Assembly (NCBI GenBank): GCA_018697195.1
Contig: CM031878.1
Span: 72,347,351 to 72,411,350 of the forward strand
Direction: 5' to 3'
Length of the DNA stretch: 64,000 nt
Source of the DNA: Certhia americana
Lineage: Eukaryota; Chordata; Aves; Passeriformes; Certhiidae
This document shows, one piece after another, positions 14,553-28,228 of this stretch. The first letter of the stretch is position 1, and each line of letters opens with the position of its first letter. A model generated the notes under the pieces. That model saw nothing but the letters and a program-made list of their open reading frames with translations, made no database searches and was not told the origin of the DNA. Position numbers and translations under genes: made by a program.

Positions 14553-14738
14553 ACAAAAAAACCAACCAAACAAAAAAACCCAAAACAAACAAAAAATAAA
14601 AATAAAAACAAACCAAATAACAAAAAACCCACAAACAAACAAAAAAAACAGAAAACAAACAAACAAAACAAGCAAAAAACAAAAAAAAATCCTCCAAAAA
14701 ACCCATCAAACACACAAAAAAAACCACCCCCACACCTT
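14553..14738. repeat. A/C-rich low-complexity tract
   Basis: About 185 bases almost free of G and T on the + strand, with AAAC, AACC and AAATAAAAAC units. It produces Lys/Asn/Gln/Thr/Pro frames on + and Phe/Val/Cys/Leu frames on -, neither of which is a protein. Confidence 0.85.
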
Positions 14739-17700
14739 ATTTTGTTGCCACAATTCCTGTCCCCTTCCCATGGCAGAGGAGGTATCACATTTCTTTAATT
14801 GATTTTCCCTGCAGCACATCTGAGACACTGTGACTGAGACACTGAGACTGAGATGGCTCTGGTATCTAAGCAGGAATTGTTCCATCCTGACACCAGCAAA
14901 GATCAAAGCCAAATGCTTCAAGTTAGTCTGGGAGCATGAGGAAAATTGTCCTTACTCTACATTTATACAAAACAGACCCATGGCTGCATCTCAAGAGATG
15001 TGCCCTAAAAATTTGAGATTTAAACAGCAGGGTTCAAAGGCATTAATTCTGTGTGTGGTGTAATCTTTTAGCAGCACGTTGGAGGTGAGAAATTTATCTT
15101 CATTGAATGCAGGGTTTATATGCATGTTCTTATGTCTTTGTCAGATCTAATTACAGCAATGGCCTGATTTTTGGGGGGAAAAGATTTCTACTGCCTATAG
15201 TCTTTCCAGTGAGACTAAATTATTAAAAAGCTCATCAGTTATATTTGTGCTTCTCAGATTATTTCATTTTGAAGCTAGGAAACTGCTTTTTAACTAGTAT
15301 CCATTCCTCAATTGGATACAAGAAAATTTTCTGGGATTGCCTTCATGTATCAACTAATGGAATCATATTTTCTAATCTTCTGTTGTCAGTGACATTTTCT
15401 TTACTACTCTTTGCTGTATTAACAGCTATGGCCCCTAAAATGAGAAGATATTCTCCCCTTGGATGTGCAGTTCCTGTGAGAATGTTGAAATAGCTGTCCT
15501 ACATGAATAACCCATTTTAGGAACAGATTTACCACCACACAGGTTTGAAGGAGGGACGAGCATGGAGGTTGCATCTGCTCAAGCTCATCCTGTGAGATCC
15601 CAGCCCCAAAGAACAGGAGGTTAAGAGTTTATAAATATGTTTATAGTACATAAAATATGTTTATAAATAAGCTTTTACTTTATGCCTGGGTCCCACAGTA
15701 GCTGCATGAGTAGTCATTCTTCCTTCAGAGCAGATAATAACATATATTGATGCTTCAAGAGTGAAAAACAGGGGTTTGGTGCCCAGTTTGCAGGTTTGGT
15801 GCCCAGTAATTTCCTTCCTTGTCCCCAGCAGGCATCTCAAGAGAGAGAGGAAGAACAAATTCCTGAGCACTGGTTGTTCTGACCAGCTTTTACTAGTGCA
15901 GTCATGCCAGTCAAAAAAATATCATGCTTTCCCTGGTTGTTATCAACAACCAAAGTGTTGGGATGGCCATCTATAATGTGTATTATACAGATAAACACAT
16001 GATTTCTACAATGAACATTCATTTTGCTCACCAATTATGCTCTTGGAGGGTTTTTTTTCCCCCTCTTACAGCTCTGCCTACACCACTAGCCTCTCAGCGT
16101 CTCCCTACCTCCCTAGCTAAATCAACAAACCCTCTCTAATGTAGATTAAACTTAATTAGGGATTAGCACAGCTCCCAGTTATGTTAGGCTGCCCTCAGGC
16201 TGGGAGGTGGAGCTGTGCTAGGGTTGGTTTATGGAAGCCTGCATAGGGATAGGTTTGGGCATTTGGTTCTTTTCTTTTTTTTTTTTTTAACCCCTGCTAT
16301 CTCACTCTTTAAAAACCCTGTCAAAACAGCCAGTGGAGAGCAACATTTAGAGTGCGAAACCTGAGATTTGGATGCAAGGGCATCTGTGCCTTTGCCCTCT
16401 GAGGGAGAAGTGAAACTGAGCTGACCCCACAAGATTTAAGCTCCTGGTAAATGAGAGATCCTAGAACAGGGTCCCATGCCCCATGTGCTCTGCACTTTTT
16501 GTAGCCTGGGAAATTTATACATGTCACTGAGATGAAAGCTGGCCTAAGCAGGAGTCAGCATCTCAGTTAATTTATTTGATAATTTATGGTCCTGGTAGGA
16601 AATCCCAACCCTAACTTCTGAATGCAATGACGGGGAATGATGAGCCTTGAGGGTGCACAGATCCCTCATGGTCTGACAAACAGGTGATGCTACCTGGGGC
16701 ATGGAGAAAAAAAAGACAAGTTTTCCACAGTACTGCCAGTGGACTGGGTGGGAAGAAATGAGCAGAAACACCGGCTTTTGAGGGAAATCCTCATCAGATC
16801 TTTCTGTTCTCCCTTCTTTCCTTTGGGGCAATGGAGCCCAGTGGCTACAGCATTAGCACACCAAAGGGGAAACCAACCCTTTTCCCAAAAACATCATTTT
16901 CGGGCAGGGATTCTCCTTTCAGGCTTTGTTTCTACTCCTTTTCAGCTCTTCACCCCAGGCCACATTTTTAACAGCCTTGTTTGCAGTGAGTGGAGCTCAT
17001 TACAGAAATTTTCCCCGTTGTGTCTGGGGTAGGTATTTGGTGCAAAAGCTCAGTGAAGCTTTGATGAGTGAAAAAATAAAATTAAATAAAAGTGGAGAGT
17101 GGCTATAATGCATCAAGCCAAAAGTAATCCTTGACCCTGAGTCCCCTGTTTACCTGTAATTGCTTTGGGGAAGAATATCTATTGAAAAAAAAATAGGCCC
17201 TGTCTGCTGTAGGGACGTCACCCTCCACAGTGTGACTTCCTCAGGAGCACAGCTTCCCCTCAGGGTTGTTTAAAGGTGTTTAAAGCCCTGGCAGGTGCTT
17301 TTGGACACCTAGGAATAAAGTCTGTGAAGCTGAAAAACAGCCTGCACAGTCCTGAGGATATGAAAGCCCAGACAAAAGCCTGGTGTTTATTCTGGATGAC
17401 TGTAGAGCTGCTGATCCCTGTAATTAACTAAGTTTGGAGGAACTTACAAAAAAAAAGTGAGTCCTATCCATTTGCCATTAATTTAATCTTTGAAACACAA
17501 CTCATTTTCAGCCTATTAATGTGGATATTCTTGTTGACTAAGCAAGCATATGGCCTTGCCTGGCTTAAACCAAATCAATACAATTTCCTTGTTAATTGAG
17601 TTTCCCAGTTCAGAAACCATCAAGAAAACCTGCTGTTGGAGTAATATTTTGGTTTGGCTTGCTTTGGGTTTTCTTTTGTTTTGGTTTGGTTTTTTTTTCT

Positions 17701-20700
17701 GAAATCTGCACAGGTCTACTTTATCTTCAGAGCTGACCACAAGCCAGCAGTTATTGCTGGCAGACAAAAATAAGTCTCAAGCCAGTTCATTTACCAATTA
17801 CATCAATGTTTTGGGTTTTTTTTTTAAAAATGTCTTCTGTTTTCTGTCACAACTCTACAAATTATATCCTGTCCTTGTACTTTGGTTCTCTAAAACTCTG
17901 TGTATGCTAAACTCAATTGTCCCCTGTTTGCAGAGTTCCACTCATTATTTTTTTTTCAAATGTATGTTACTTTTCTGCTTCAGAATAGGTTTCCTAGGCA
18001 TAGACTCTTCAGTCATGTCTTCCTACATCTGAATGCATCTGAACCTAAAATGTAATGCACTTTTTAAATTGTACAAGGTACACTAAACTGCATGCTCTGC
18101 AAGCCTTCATGCTTACACAGCTTAAGATCTTTTTTTATTTGCCATGATTATGTTCTGCATCATGATTTTATCAAGCAGTTGGAAATTGTCCAGCAAATCC
18201 TCTGCTTTGCATTTTCTCAGATTTGCCCAGACCATTGTGGTTTCCCATTAGGAGGGTGTCAATCCAGGGTGGTTTGTTCAGGGGGGTTCCTGTATTTTTG
18301 TTCTTGTTACACCTTCGATTTACAAGCATCTGAAATTATCTTTATTTCCACAACTTAGTACCCTGAACCACTCTTAGATGTCCAGAGTGGAAACAGAACT
18401 GCATTTTTCTTCTTTTCTTGCCATATCTATAGGATGTAAGGGCTGCATTCACATTTTGCACACAAAACCCCTGCAGCAGGCAGGCTGAAACCTCCTGCAT
18501 GACCAAGCATTTCAGCAGCCAAACCATTTTAAGCCAGCCACAAGTGCCTCCACTTCATTTGCAGACATTTAATGATCCTTATCAGGGGGAGCATCGCTGG
18601 TGCTTAAAGCAAAGAGTCCACTTAGGAAATTACTGGAGTCAGTCACTGTGAGAGAAGCCCAGGGATGAGAAAGGTGCTTTGCTGGCAGTACTGAGAATTA
18701 CTGGGGACAGGTTTGTAGCTCTGTGTGGATCAATAGGAGGCTCCATCTGAATTGGTTGAGTTGTCATTAAGAGCATCAGCCAGGAGAGCTTGGACCTGTC
18801 ATGAGGGGGGAGGAAAAAAATGTTCTCCTTGAAATAGGAATCGATTGATCTACCTATGTTGAGTTTTTTTTGCCAAAAATCATGTGTAGAAGAACAAACA
18901 AAAGGGATCCCTTGTATCATAACCTAATCCTCTCCTAACTATATTCCCCTTCATCTGAGACAGTTTCTCATGGAGCAAGCAAATTCTGATTTAAGACTAG
19001 CTGTGCTTCTTTCCTCCACCCTGAAATGTCTTTATGCAGGCTGCAAAGTTTTTCTACAGCTTAAAATTATGTCATTTACAGCTTAAGCTTATTTATGGCC
19101 TCACTAGTTCTGCTCCCAAGTCTTAGCTGAAATATTCTTTAGCTTCTCTGGCATTTGCTCTCTGATGTATTTATAGAGAGCAATTACTCCTCACTGAGGT
19201 GTGTTTTGCCAGAGTAACCAAGACAAGCTTTCTGAAAAAAAAAAGGGGTTTCCTTTCCTCTGATTGCAGCAATGAACCCTTTGTGTGTTGTCCCATTCTG
19301 AGCCACCTCCTCCCCATCCCAGGGACCAGGAACACGGGCAGTATGCCCATGGGTGCTGCCAGTGGCCGGGAGAGGGAGGAGAGATTGCCAAGGTGATGGT
19401 GAAACTGCAGTGGCCACTCCAGCTCCTTGATGCTCCAGGCCAGCCCTGTTGCCAAAAATTCCATCATCTCTTTCAGCACTTTTGGAGGCCAGGCAGCCAC
19501 CTGCCCACTAATTCTGGTGCCTTTTCTGATTCGCTTCCCTGGTCTCCTCTGGTGATGCTCTGAGGCAAAGTTCTAAGGTTTAGCACAGCTTATTCACCAA
19601 TGCTTTTTTGAAATTCTTTGCCTCCTTAAACTCACTCTGTCCTAAGTGATAACTCCCGATGCTGAGTCACAGCTAATGTTCTGATGCTTTCCTTTCTAAG
19701 ACCTTATCTAGACACTTTTCTAGGTACTTTTCACCTTATCAGAACTTTTCTGGTGTGATCTGCCTCCAGTGAAGCTTTTCTCCACTGCTGGCACATTTAC
19801 TGTTCACGTGTCAGGGACAACCATTCCCTCACAGAAGTATTTCTGCTGCACTGTCAGTTTGCAGAGTCAGTTTTCAAATTATTGTCCTTTCCTCTTGAGC
19901 CCAGTAAATCCTTTTCCTATTTCTTTCCACTGTTGCTGTTCACTTATTTATTTTAAAGTGCAGAACTGCAGTCTTTCTTGTCAGTATCTGCAACTGCAGA
20001 TATAGAGAGTCTGGGCCTTTGAAGAAATACTAATTCCTGTCATCTTTCTCACATCTGACTGACCAAGGATGACTGTGTAACTCTCTGTTATCCTTCCTGT
20101 AAACCAGCAAAGAACGTCTCTTCTTTTTTTTTATTCTTTTGGGGTTTTTTTCTTTTTTTTTTTCTTTTTCTTTTTTTTTTTTTTTCTTTTAAATAAATGA
20201 GCCATGTATTTTTGAACCAAAAACAAAAAGTGGTTTTCTGACCATAGTTTGAATTTGGTGTATTCTTGCTGTTGTTGATTCTTTGGTAAATCAAACCAAG
20301 AGGAAAAAAAAATAAAAAGAAAGGAAGAAAAAAGGAAAAAGAGAGAAAAACAAAAAGGTGTATGCATAATACTGAGGTGACACTGTTTACTTTAAAAGTT
20401 TGAAAGGATTGTCTTTATCTGGAAATATTTTCGTACAAACATCCACAGTCATGCAAGTGTTTATTATTTGTTTTCAATTGAATTTAGCTAACAAGACTTT
20501 AACTAAACAATCATATGACTCATGTTTTTCCAGTGTTCTCAGGCTCGAAAATGAAAAGATATTTAAGAAAAGCAGGGAAGTGGCGGGGGAAAATGGTACA
20601 AGTGGACATCAGAATGTTCTCCTGTGTGTAAACACACGGTCAGCTCTCACATGGGGCCCCAGCACGTTGAAATGTCTGGGTTTTTTTTCAGTGGTGGAGC

Positions 20701-23381
20701 TCATGAAGAAGTTCAAATCTGTTCTGGCTTCTGAAAAAATCTCATTGCAGTGATGCTGCAGCTCCTTCTAACTCTAGAAAATATTTCTTTCCACAATACC
20801 CTTTGAGCAACAAAAAGCACCATCATGGTGTCACCAAAAGGGAGCTCAGAAGCAGAAAAGATATCCTCCCCACCACTCCCACCTTTCCCCCTGAGGTCCC
20901 ACATGTAGGGTTGAACTCAAGTCCCCCCAAATCCTGAACCCATGGCCTGACCCCGAGACCTCCCTCCTCTGAAGAGCAACTGATCTCAGTAGAAAGTATG
21001 TTTTGCCATCGATTGCAGGTTAATTCAATTATAACAATTGCTGAAAGAGTTGTGCTTTCACAAGTGATCCCCATATGGCTTTGATCTGGCTGCGCCCGCA
21101 GCCAATTCCTCTCCACCAAATATCCCAAAGAAAACTCACGTATATTTGCAGTAAGGAGCAGATGTTTGATGAAAACAGTGCTGTTGTAAAATTAAAGTGT
21201 TTACCTTCTCAGAAGCAATGATTGCAGTGGGGACATGCATTGGGCAACGTGGAGATTCAATGTGAAAATACGCAGGGCATTGTATTGGTATTATTTCTTT
21301 ATGAAAGCGAGTCGCTTCTTAAAGTCATTCTCAACGACATTGAGAGTGCAGACAGTGCAATTCTCAGACCACAATGCAAAAAAAAAAAAAAAAAAACCTA
21401 AAAAAAAAAAATTAAGGAGGACAGGACTGAGTTCTTATGGTTGGCTGGACAAGGAGTCCTGTTTTATGCTCTGCACCAGGACCCATGACAAAAATGTTTT
21501 ACTGCTAGTAATTCCTTACAGCAGGCTGGCACCAGCTCCCACTCAGCAAGTCTGGCAGTGCATCTGTTCTCTCACTGAGGGGTATCCTTGAAGGATCTGA
21601 AAGCTCTGTTAATGTTCTTAATTTAATTTTTTTTATATTGGTGGCACAGTCAGCTTGGCCGAGGTAAAGGAATGGGGACTCCACCACATTAAATGTGGGG
21701 GAATCAGAAAGGAGATGCTGGAGGAAGCAGAGAGTATCTGCCTCATTTCCAAATCTCAGAGTATTATCATTGCATGGACAGTTCCCTAACATTCCTATGA
21801 CTTTTAGGACAATTTCTGAGCAAAAAGTCTGGGATTAAATTTGAAGTGATGGTCAGATCACTTGGTTTAAGTGGTCAAAAGGTTTTGAGTGAGTTTGGAA
21901 ACCAGCTGCCCACAGTGACCCAGAATTTGCACAGAGAGTTTAACTCTCTGCTTTTGAATGAATCGATTTTTGTCATATTTCCAGAAAAAGAAACTTTCTT
22001 TGTCCTTTTAGGGGGCGTGGGGGCTTGTTGGTGTTTGAGGCTCATTTTCTTTCCCACGTGCAATAACAGTTTTTCCACCAAGGATATGCACACACTTGGT
22101 AATAATTGGAGAACGTTTATTTTGTGTAGATTCATCTTCTGGGTCTGCTTCAAAGCCCCATCATAATTTCAGTGGCTGGGAGGGCACGGGAGGTCTCTGG
22201 GGGGGAGATATGGCATGGGTTGTAGCAGGGATGAGCAACCATTCACCACAAAAAAATCATAAAATGGGACTACAAGGTAGAAAAAAACATTTCTTGTCAT
22301 CCAAGGTGTTGTGCCTGGCAGAATTTAGAGAGTGGTGCTGCTTTAGTGCTCAGTTACCTGAAAATTGATAGTGGGAACTGTCAGTCCTAGTGTCTCCCTA
22401 CTCAAATATCCCAGCATCTTCCTAATTAATTAAATTTCAAAATGCCCACTAGCCTGAATGGGCTTTGGTTAAATTATTTGCCTTTTTGCTGCAGCACAAA
22501 AACCTCAGAAATTCTGTCTGACAGATTAGAAAAGGTGGGTGGACTGGGTTAATCATTCAATTCAAAGCATGAAACCTGGCACAACAAATTCAGGTTCAGA
22601 AAGGCAGTTCAAGCTCCCAAAGACAGCTATTATAATGATAATAGTTAATAATATAATCATATTGTAAAGAAGCTAAAAGAACAATTTGTAAGCAACTGTC
22701 TGATTTTATTTGATAGATGAGATTTTTTTTTTTTTTTTTTAATTATCTAAGGAAAACAGGCACCCCACAGTTACTCACCTTTGGCAGGGGGACAGAAATT
22801 TAAGACATTTATGACCCTGTAGAAATCCAAGCAGGCAGAAGTAGAAACAGCAAAACACTGGCAGAAACTCCCAAGGTGATTGGCCTTGCAGAAGTTTTGT
22901 GGGGCAGTGGGAAATACTCCTGCCACCAAGAAATCACCCTGAAGAAACGGTGTGGGTAATTGTACAGGATGTGGGGAGCAGAAAAGCCCTGATGAAAATA
23001 TTTACAGTTTTGTAAATATGAAAGTGGGAGAAATAATAAGGGGGAGACTGACTCCCACTGACCTCCATGCTTGCAAGCTCAAGAAAAGCTTTTTGCTGAA
23101 GAAAATGTCAGAATGCAACCACAATCTGTCTGGAAAGGTAGCTCTTAATTTTTTGAAGACCACTGATAAGTGGGGATTGAAGTAAAAGCTGTCTCTTAAA
23201 GGAAGGGAGTCCAAAAGAATATGTCCAGCTTATATCAAGAAAAGCAAATTTGTCTTTCTGTGCTATCAAAGGGCATCCTGCTGCCATACCTCAAGAAAAA
23301 GCATCAAAGTTCCTGAACTAAAAACATGTTTATTCAGAGCATTATTAAGATACAATTTAAAATAACCAAAATAACCAAATT

Positions 23382-23530
23382 TAAAAAAAAACCAAAAACA
23401 AACAAACAAACAACCCCCAAAATATTAAAAAAAATGCCAACACCCAAAACAAAACCAAAAACCAAACACCCACCCTCCTTAAACAAAACAAGACAGGAAA
23501 AAAAAAAAAAGAAAACTCAAAAAAACCTCA
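23382..23530. repeat. A/C-rich low-complexity tract
   Basis: About 150 bases of AAAC, AACAAAC and CCAAAA units with little G or T, of the same kind as the tracts at 6.3, 14.6, 36.8, 52.2 and 55.2 kb. Confidence 0.8.
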
Positions 23531-26500
23531 TTAAATAAAACTAATGGAGGCACTGAGTGAACAGCATTCCCTCCAGGGCAGATCTTAAAGCACATTTGCT
23601 TTATCTCTGATTGTATTTAAAACCTGGAGTACCAAATTTTCTGGACCACATGACCTTGACTCCACCCTACAAGTAATGACAGAAGTGCTGTTACCCTCTG
23701 TCTCTGGAATAAATTCCATATCTGCTGCAAAGCTGGCACTTTCAAAGACATTTTCTTTCTCTCTGCAAGCAATTTATCAGCATTCCTTCTGGGAAATTGC
23801 TGGGATTCAGGGGATTCCAGATGTGTTTGGGGTGTCATGCTGGTTTTGCACTGAGCTGGAGAGCCACAATGACAACCTGTTCTCCAGACAGCAACTGTCT
23901 GCCACCTTAGATGGCCCCAAATCTTACCCAAATTGCTTTAAAAACTGAAGTACCAGGGAAGCAGGAGGCCTTGGGATGCAACCTTTAAGTCATCCTGATA
24001 GAGAATGTAAACATTATCATTCCCACGTCACCAGTTGTTCTTTCTCTTTGCCACAGCACCAGCAAATTTTATTTTGCTAGAACAATTTATCTTGGGGACC
24101 AGCCTGCTGAATCTGTCCTGCCTTGGTTCTATCTTCCTGGGGAACTTTTTCAAGAAGAAAATTCTGTCTTAGCAGAATAAGTGAAAAGAGGAATCCAGAG
24201 TAAGCGCTGTAAGGGTAATCAGGGCAAGAAGTGGATTTTCATCAGGTTTAGTGAACAGAGGTCTGAAGTCTCTAGTTGGAAATCAATGTTTTGCTTTTGT
24301 ATTTGGAGAATGGGAGATTTCAGGAGGAGATGGAGGTTATTAAAAAGAAAAAATTAATGGACAAAAGGCACAGGTTGATCAGGTACAAACCGAGTGTGAC
24401 AGTTGTCTGGGCTTCTGAGAGGGATGTAAACATTTTGCACACAGACAGAGTAGCTCAGATGCCCATAATCTGGAGCTGAATTCTATTCTCCTGCTGTGAC
24501 TCAGTGGCCAAAACCCAGGGGTTTACACATACAGATAAGATTTGATCTTTAGGAGCCTTGGGACTGAGCGGAAATCTGTTTAATCAGCTGGATTGAAGCG
24601 TTCTGCTTCAAGCTACCAGTCTTAAGAAAAGCTGCTGAAGGGAGTGTGTGAGTACTGCCTGGACTGGTATTATTATTATTATATAACCCACCAGAAGTGT
24701 CTAAAGATGAGAAACCTTTCATTTCTGCTGCTGGCACCATCTCACTGAAAATACAGATGTTTTGTTCTGTTAATAGATATTTCTCTCTGCTTAACAACAA
24801 CTCCCAGATGGACCTGAGCTCCACAGAGATGAGTCTGTGAAGGCTTATATTATATAATAGGTTTGTGCATGGGTATGAATAGCCCACAGACCTGGGGGTT
24901 ATTTCCCCCCCAAATTATCAATGCTGATTTCATTGATTCTGTTGCCTGTTTTAGGTGCCACTGGTTCCTTTACTTGCTGAGCCTCTCTGTGCTAGGTGTA
25001 GAGTACTCCACAGAAAGGCAAAAAGTTTTATTGGGCCTGTTTCTCTGCCCAAGAAGTTTGTGTTTCTCTTGTGCCATTTTCAGTTCAGGCTCCCACAGGT
25101 CTTCCAACCCAGGGAAACAAACATTTGATATAAGACATCATCACCTCTTTACATAAGACAAAAATTAACTCCTGAGAATAAAAAGATTTCCACTTCAAAG
25201 GCTTTTAACTACTTTCAGAGAGAGAATATTGAGGTAGGTGGCCCTTGTCCTCACACAGAGGATGTTTGCATGTTCTGCAGCTAGACAGCAGTTGCAGAAG
25301 TAAATAAGAAATATGTTTCTCTATTCAAAACAGACATTGGTAGGTAATGCTGTTTTTCAGTGCTCTGCCCTTCAGAGAGATGTTTGTCACTTTTGCAGCC
25401 AAATTGCTTGAAGGCAGCCTGGAAACTCTCAGAATAATATGTTAAAATACAGAAACTGGTGCCTTACAGCACTACTAGTTATGCCAGTAGTAGATTGATT
25501 AAGGCTACATTAGTATTAAAAAGTGGTGATTAATGTTAGGACTTCGAAATATATCTGAGAATGAGCAGCTCTTGAGAACTTAAACACTGAATATACAATG
25601 ACCCTGAACACTTCACTGAGCCTTGAGTTTCTCCCTTTAAAAATGCTTCCCAGCTTCTTCGTGTGCATGTCCAGGGAGATAGCAGAGTCATAAACTGCAG
25701 TAATTGAAACCAGTATGAATTTCTTGAGTATGACTAATCTATAGCATTTTAAAAAAACTTAAAAAATAAAAAAATCACCAGCCAAGATTTTATTAATTTT
25801 AATATGAAAACATCCACACCTATCATGTCTCCCCTGAGGTCCTCCCAGGGTGCTAAAAAAATGGAGTCTGACTTCTATTGCTTTGTCTAGAGGCTGAGGA
25901 TGTGAATTCCTCTGGCTAATTGCTTTTTGGATAACCTACAAAGCACCAGGGGTCAGATTCTTGGCCTGATAATGCTGGCTTGGCTCAATGCCCTCACTCC
26001 CATCATAGGGAATCCCAGGAGGAGAGTTGGTACCAGGTCATTCCTCACTTCAGGCACATTTCCTCAGCTGCTGCTACATGATGTGGCACCATCTCCGCCT
26101 TTTAACAAACCTAAAATGCCACTATCTTGGGTCTGTCCTCCCCTTTCTCCCAAAAAAGATCCAGCTCTGATGATCTGTAGCTGCCATGTCTATGATGTGT
26201 GGGATTGTCCAGCTGAGGAAAAGGAAAAACTGAATTCCAAATCAGCAGCAGCCTGCCTTTCACCCTGTTTCACCCTGTGGGATGAGAGCACTCTATTAAA
26301 TATCAAATAAGCACTCTATAGTAAGATCATGTCTGCCTTTACAGGTGAACATCCCCAAAATGTGTATACTTCACCCTGAAATTGTTTGTTCTGGAAATCA
26401 TCACTGGGCAGGACTGCAGGGAAACATTTCCCCCCTTCACTTTTGGGAGAGAGGCAAGGAAAGGGAGGCACATGTGGAGTTCTCCATCCAGTTTTCCAAA

Positions 26501-26890
26501 AGGTGAATCTTCCTTACTCCTCAGGAGAGCCTCACTCCCCATGCACACAGTTCTTGGTCTAGTGGGGCTGCTGTCCCCAAGAAAGGCCCTGTGGCTGTTT
26601 CTTGCCACCAGTGTCCCAGAAAACAGCAGATTTGTGGCAAAAACTCAAGGTGTCAGGGAGCTGTTAAGGCTGATCTGCAGAGCTCCTGTGGGGTTTTTCC
26701 TCACAAACCTCAGAGGTTTTTCCTCCAGTAGGCTGCAAGCTGCAGATGGAGGTGGGAATACTCACACAGGCCTTGCCCTCCAAACCAAAGCTCCTTTGCT
26801 AAACAGGCGATGTCTAAATCAACAAGAATCATTAATAAAAAAGAATTGTCAAATGTTAGCCAATGGCCAAGACAGAAAAAAGCCTACTCC

Positions 26891-27565
26891 AGACTTGGTT
26901 TGAATGCCAGGTGTGTGCCGAGGAAGGCAGGAGCCTCCCTTGGAATGGAGAATGCAAATCACCCTCCCTCCCAGTTATTATAATTTTGAAATTAAGGGGC
27001 TCTCAGTCAAAGATATGAGAATAGGGATAGCAGTTCTTTATTAGGGGAACAAAAGTAAACAATAAAAAAACCCCCACAATATAGTATTACAAAGGAGAAG
27101 AAGAAAGAGACAAATAAACAAGCAAATAAACCCAGTGCCAGAGTCAGGATCCCAGCTGTCCCCTGGGTATCAGGGGTTGGTGGCAGTGCCATCCCATGGT
27201 GGCTGCAGTCCCAGTGGCAGATGTGGCTCTGGTGAAGTGATGCTCCTGGAGAAAAGTGGAGTTTGTCACTGAAGCTCCAGTGGGGATGGATGGGCCTGGT
27301 GTTCCTCTGAGAATCCAGTGGAAAGGCTGCTTGGTGTTCCAAGTCCCAGATTTTTATCCAGGTAGGAATACTTGGTGTTCCAACTCCCAGATTTTTATTC
27401 AGGTAGGAATACTTGGCTCCTCCCCCTGGCTAGAGCATTTCCCAGTGGGATGATGGAATTCTCTCAGTGACACTCAGTGGCCCATTAGCGGAAGATCTCT
27501 CCCTGGAGGGAGGATGGGTTGTGGAAGAGATAAGAAAACTGTCCCAGCTGGTTTCTTGACAGACA
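26891..27565 (-). mobile_element. Solo LTR-like element (copy A of a pair), antisense
   Basis: This block aligns along most of its length with 62152-62827. Shared landmarks in order are GAGGAAGGCAGGAGCCTCCC (26918 and 62183), TATTATAATTT, CAGAGTCAGG, TCAGGGGTTGGTGGCAGTG, a tandem 41-bp unit, CTCAGTGACACTC and GGAGGGAGGATGGGT. The reverse complement carries AATAAAG near 27035, so the LTR reads on the minus strand, antisense to HAPLN1. I recall this family as an abundant passerine endogenous-retrovirus LTR, but the family name is not assigned. No gag, pol or env reading frame lies beside it, so it is best read as a solo LTR. Confidence 0.75.
27331..27412. repeat. 41-bp tandem repeat inside LTR copy A, 2 units
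   Basis: Two units of 41 bp begin at 27331 and 27372, each starting TTGGTGTTCCAA(G/C)TCCCAG. The third position (27413) starts TTGGCTCCTC and diverges. The related LTR near 62.6 kb has three such units. Confidence 0.85.
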
Positions 27566-27799
27566 ATTACACCCCCACCCCACCCCAGTTTGATCAGATG
27601 GTGACAGAATACAGAGTTTTGATTACATTTTGCACTGACACCCATGACACTACAGCATTTTGCACTCTGATAGGAAACACAGGGTGTGGGGTTTGTGGGG
27701 GACAGAGCAGGGTGGTGCCCACGAGTGTGCCCTGCTGTCCCAGGCAGACAGGCCAGCAGTGCCACCATGCAGGAGTGATGCCTTGGAGTGGCCAGCTGG

Positions 27800-28228
27800 A
27801 ACAGAAGCTAGACAAGATTGAGAGAATAAAAACAGGTATTTATTGAAGGCCTTCAGAGGATGCACCTTGGGCAGTGAAAAACTTTCCAGAGGCTACACAC
27901 TGATGGATGATGGTCACAAGTTTGTCACACAATTATAAGTTTGGTCTAATTGCATATCAGAGGTTAATTCTCTAATTACAGATTCAGCTAATGAAGTCAT
28001 TCACCCACAGTTTGCTCCCCCAATTCACTTCTGTTTGTACTTTTTGGTCCTGAGGCTGTGGTGTGTCCCTGAGTTCCAGGCCCAGAGGGATTGTTCTGTC
28101 TGACCAGACAGATTTTTTGAGGCAGAGAAGGAAACTGTGTTATTCTCCCCATTCTTTCCATCATGTAATCTCTTGTAGGCTGAGTTTAATTTGTTAAAAA
28201 GCAGTTTTTCAGGTCTCCTTACTGCAAA
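27800..28228 (-). mobile_element. Second LTR-like element, antisense
   Basis: Lying shortly downstream of LTR copy A, this block has a different sequence. Its reverse complement has an AATAAA signal near 27839 (+ strand GGTATTTATTGAAGGCC). Its rightmost 118 bp recur in intron 2 at 31940-32057 with about five mismatches. The right edge TTACTGCA reads as a TGCAGTAA start on the minus strand, consistent with an LTR 5' terminus. The left boundary is uncertain and could reach about 27600. The family name is unknown to me. Confidence 0.55.

Larger units (their letters stand above)
13298..26890. other. Non-coding stretch, probably intronic
   Basis: About 13.6 kb of AT-rich DNA without a recognisable exon. 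Simple-sequence patches include the A/C tracts listed separately, a T-rich block at 20120-20190, an A run at 21378-21410 and a T run at 22723-22740. The longest frame near the end (26382-26903, 173 codons) has no recognisable domain and runs into the LTR, so I treat it as chance. Confidence 0.55.

Noticed and set aside
26382..26903. 173-codon + strand frame upstream of LTR copy A
   Set aside because: It ends inside the LTR and has no family signature. Chance frame.
26891..28228. A full-length endogenous retrovirus between the LTR-like blocks
   Set aside because: The two blocks belong to different families and only about 250 bp separates them. No gag, pro, pol or env frame is present.
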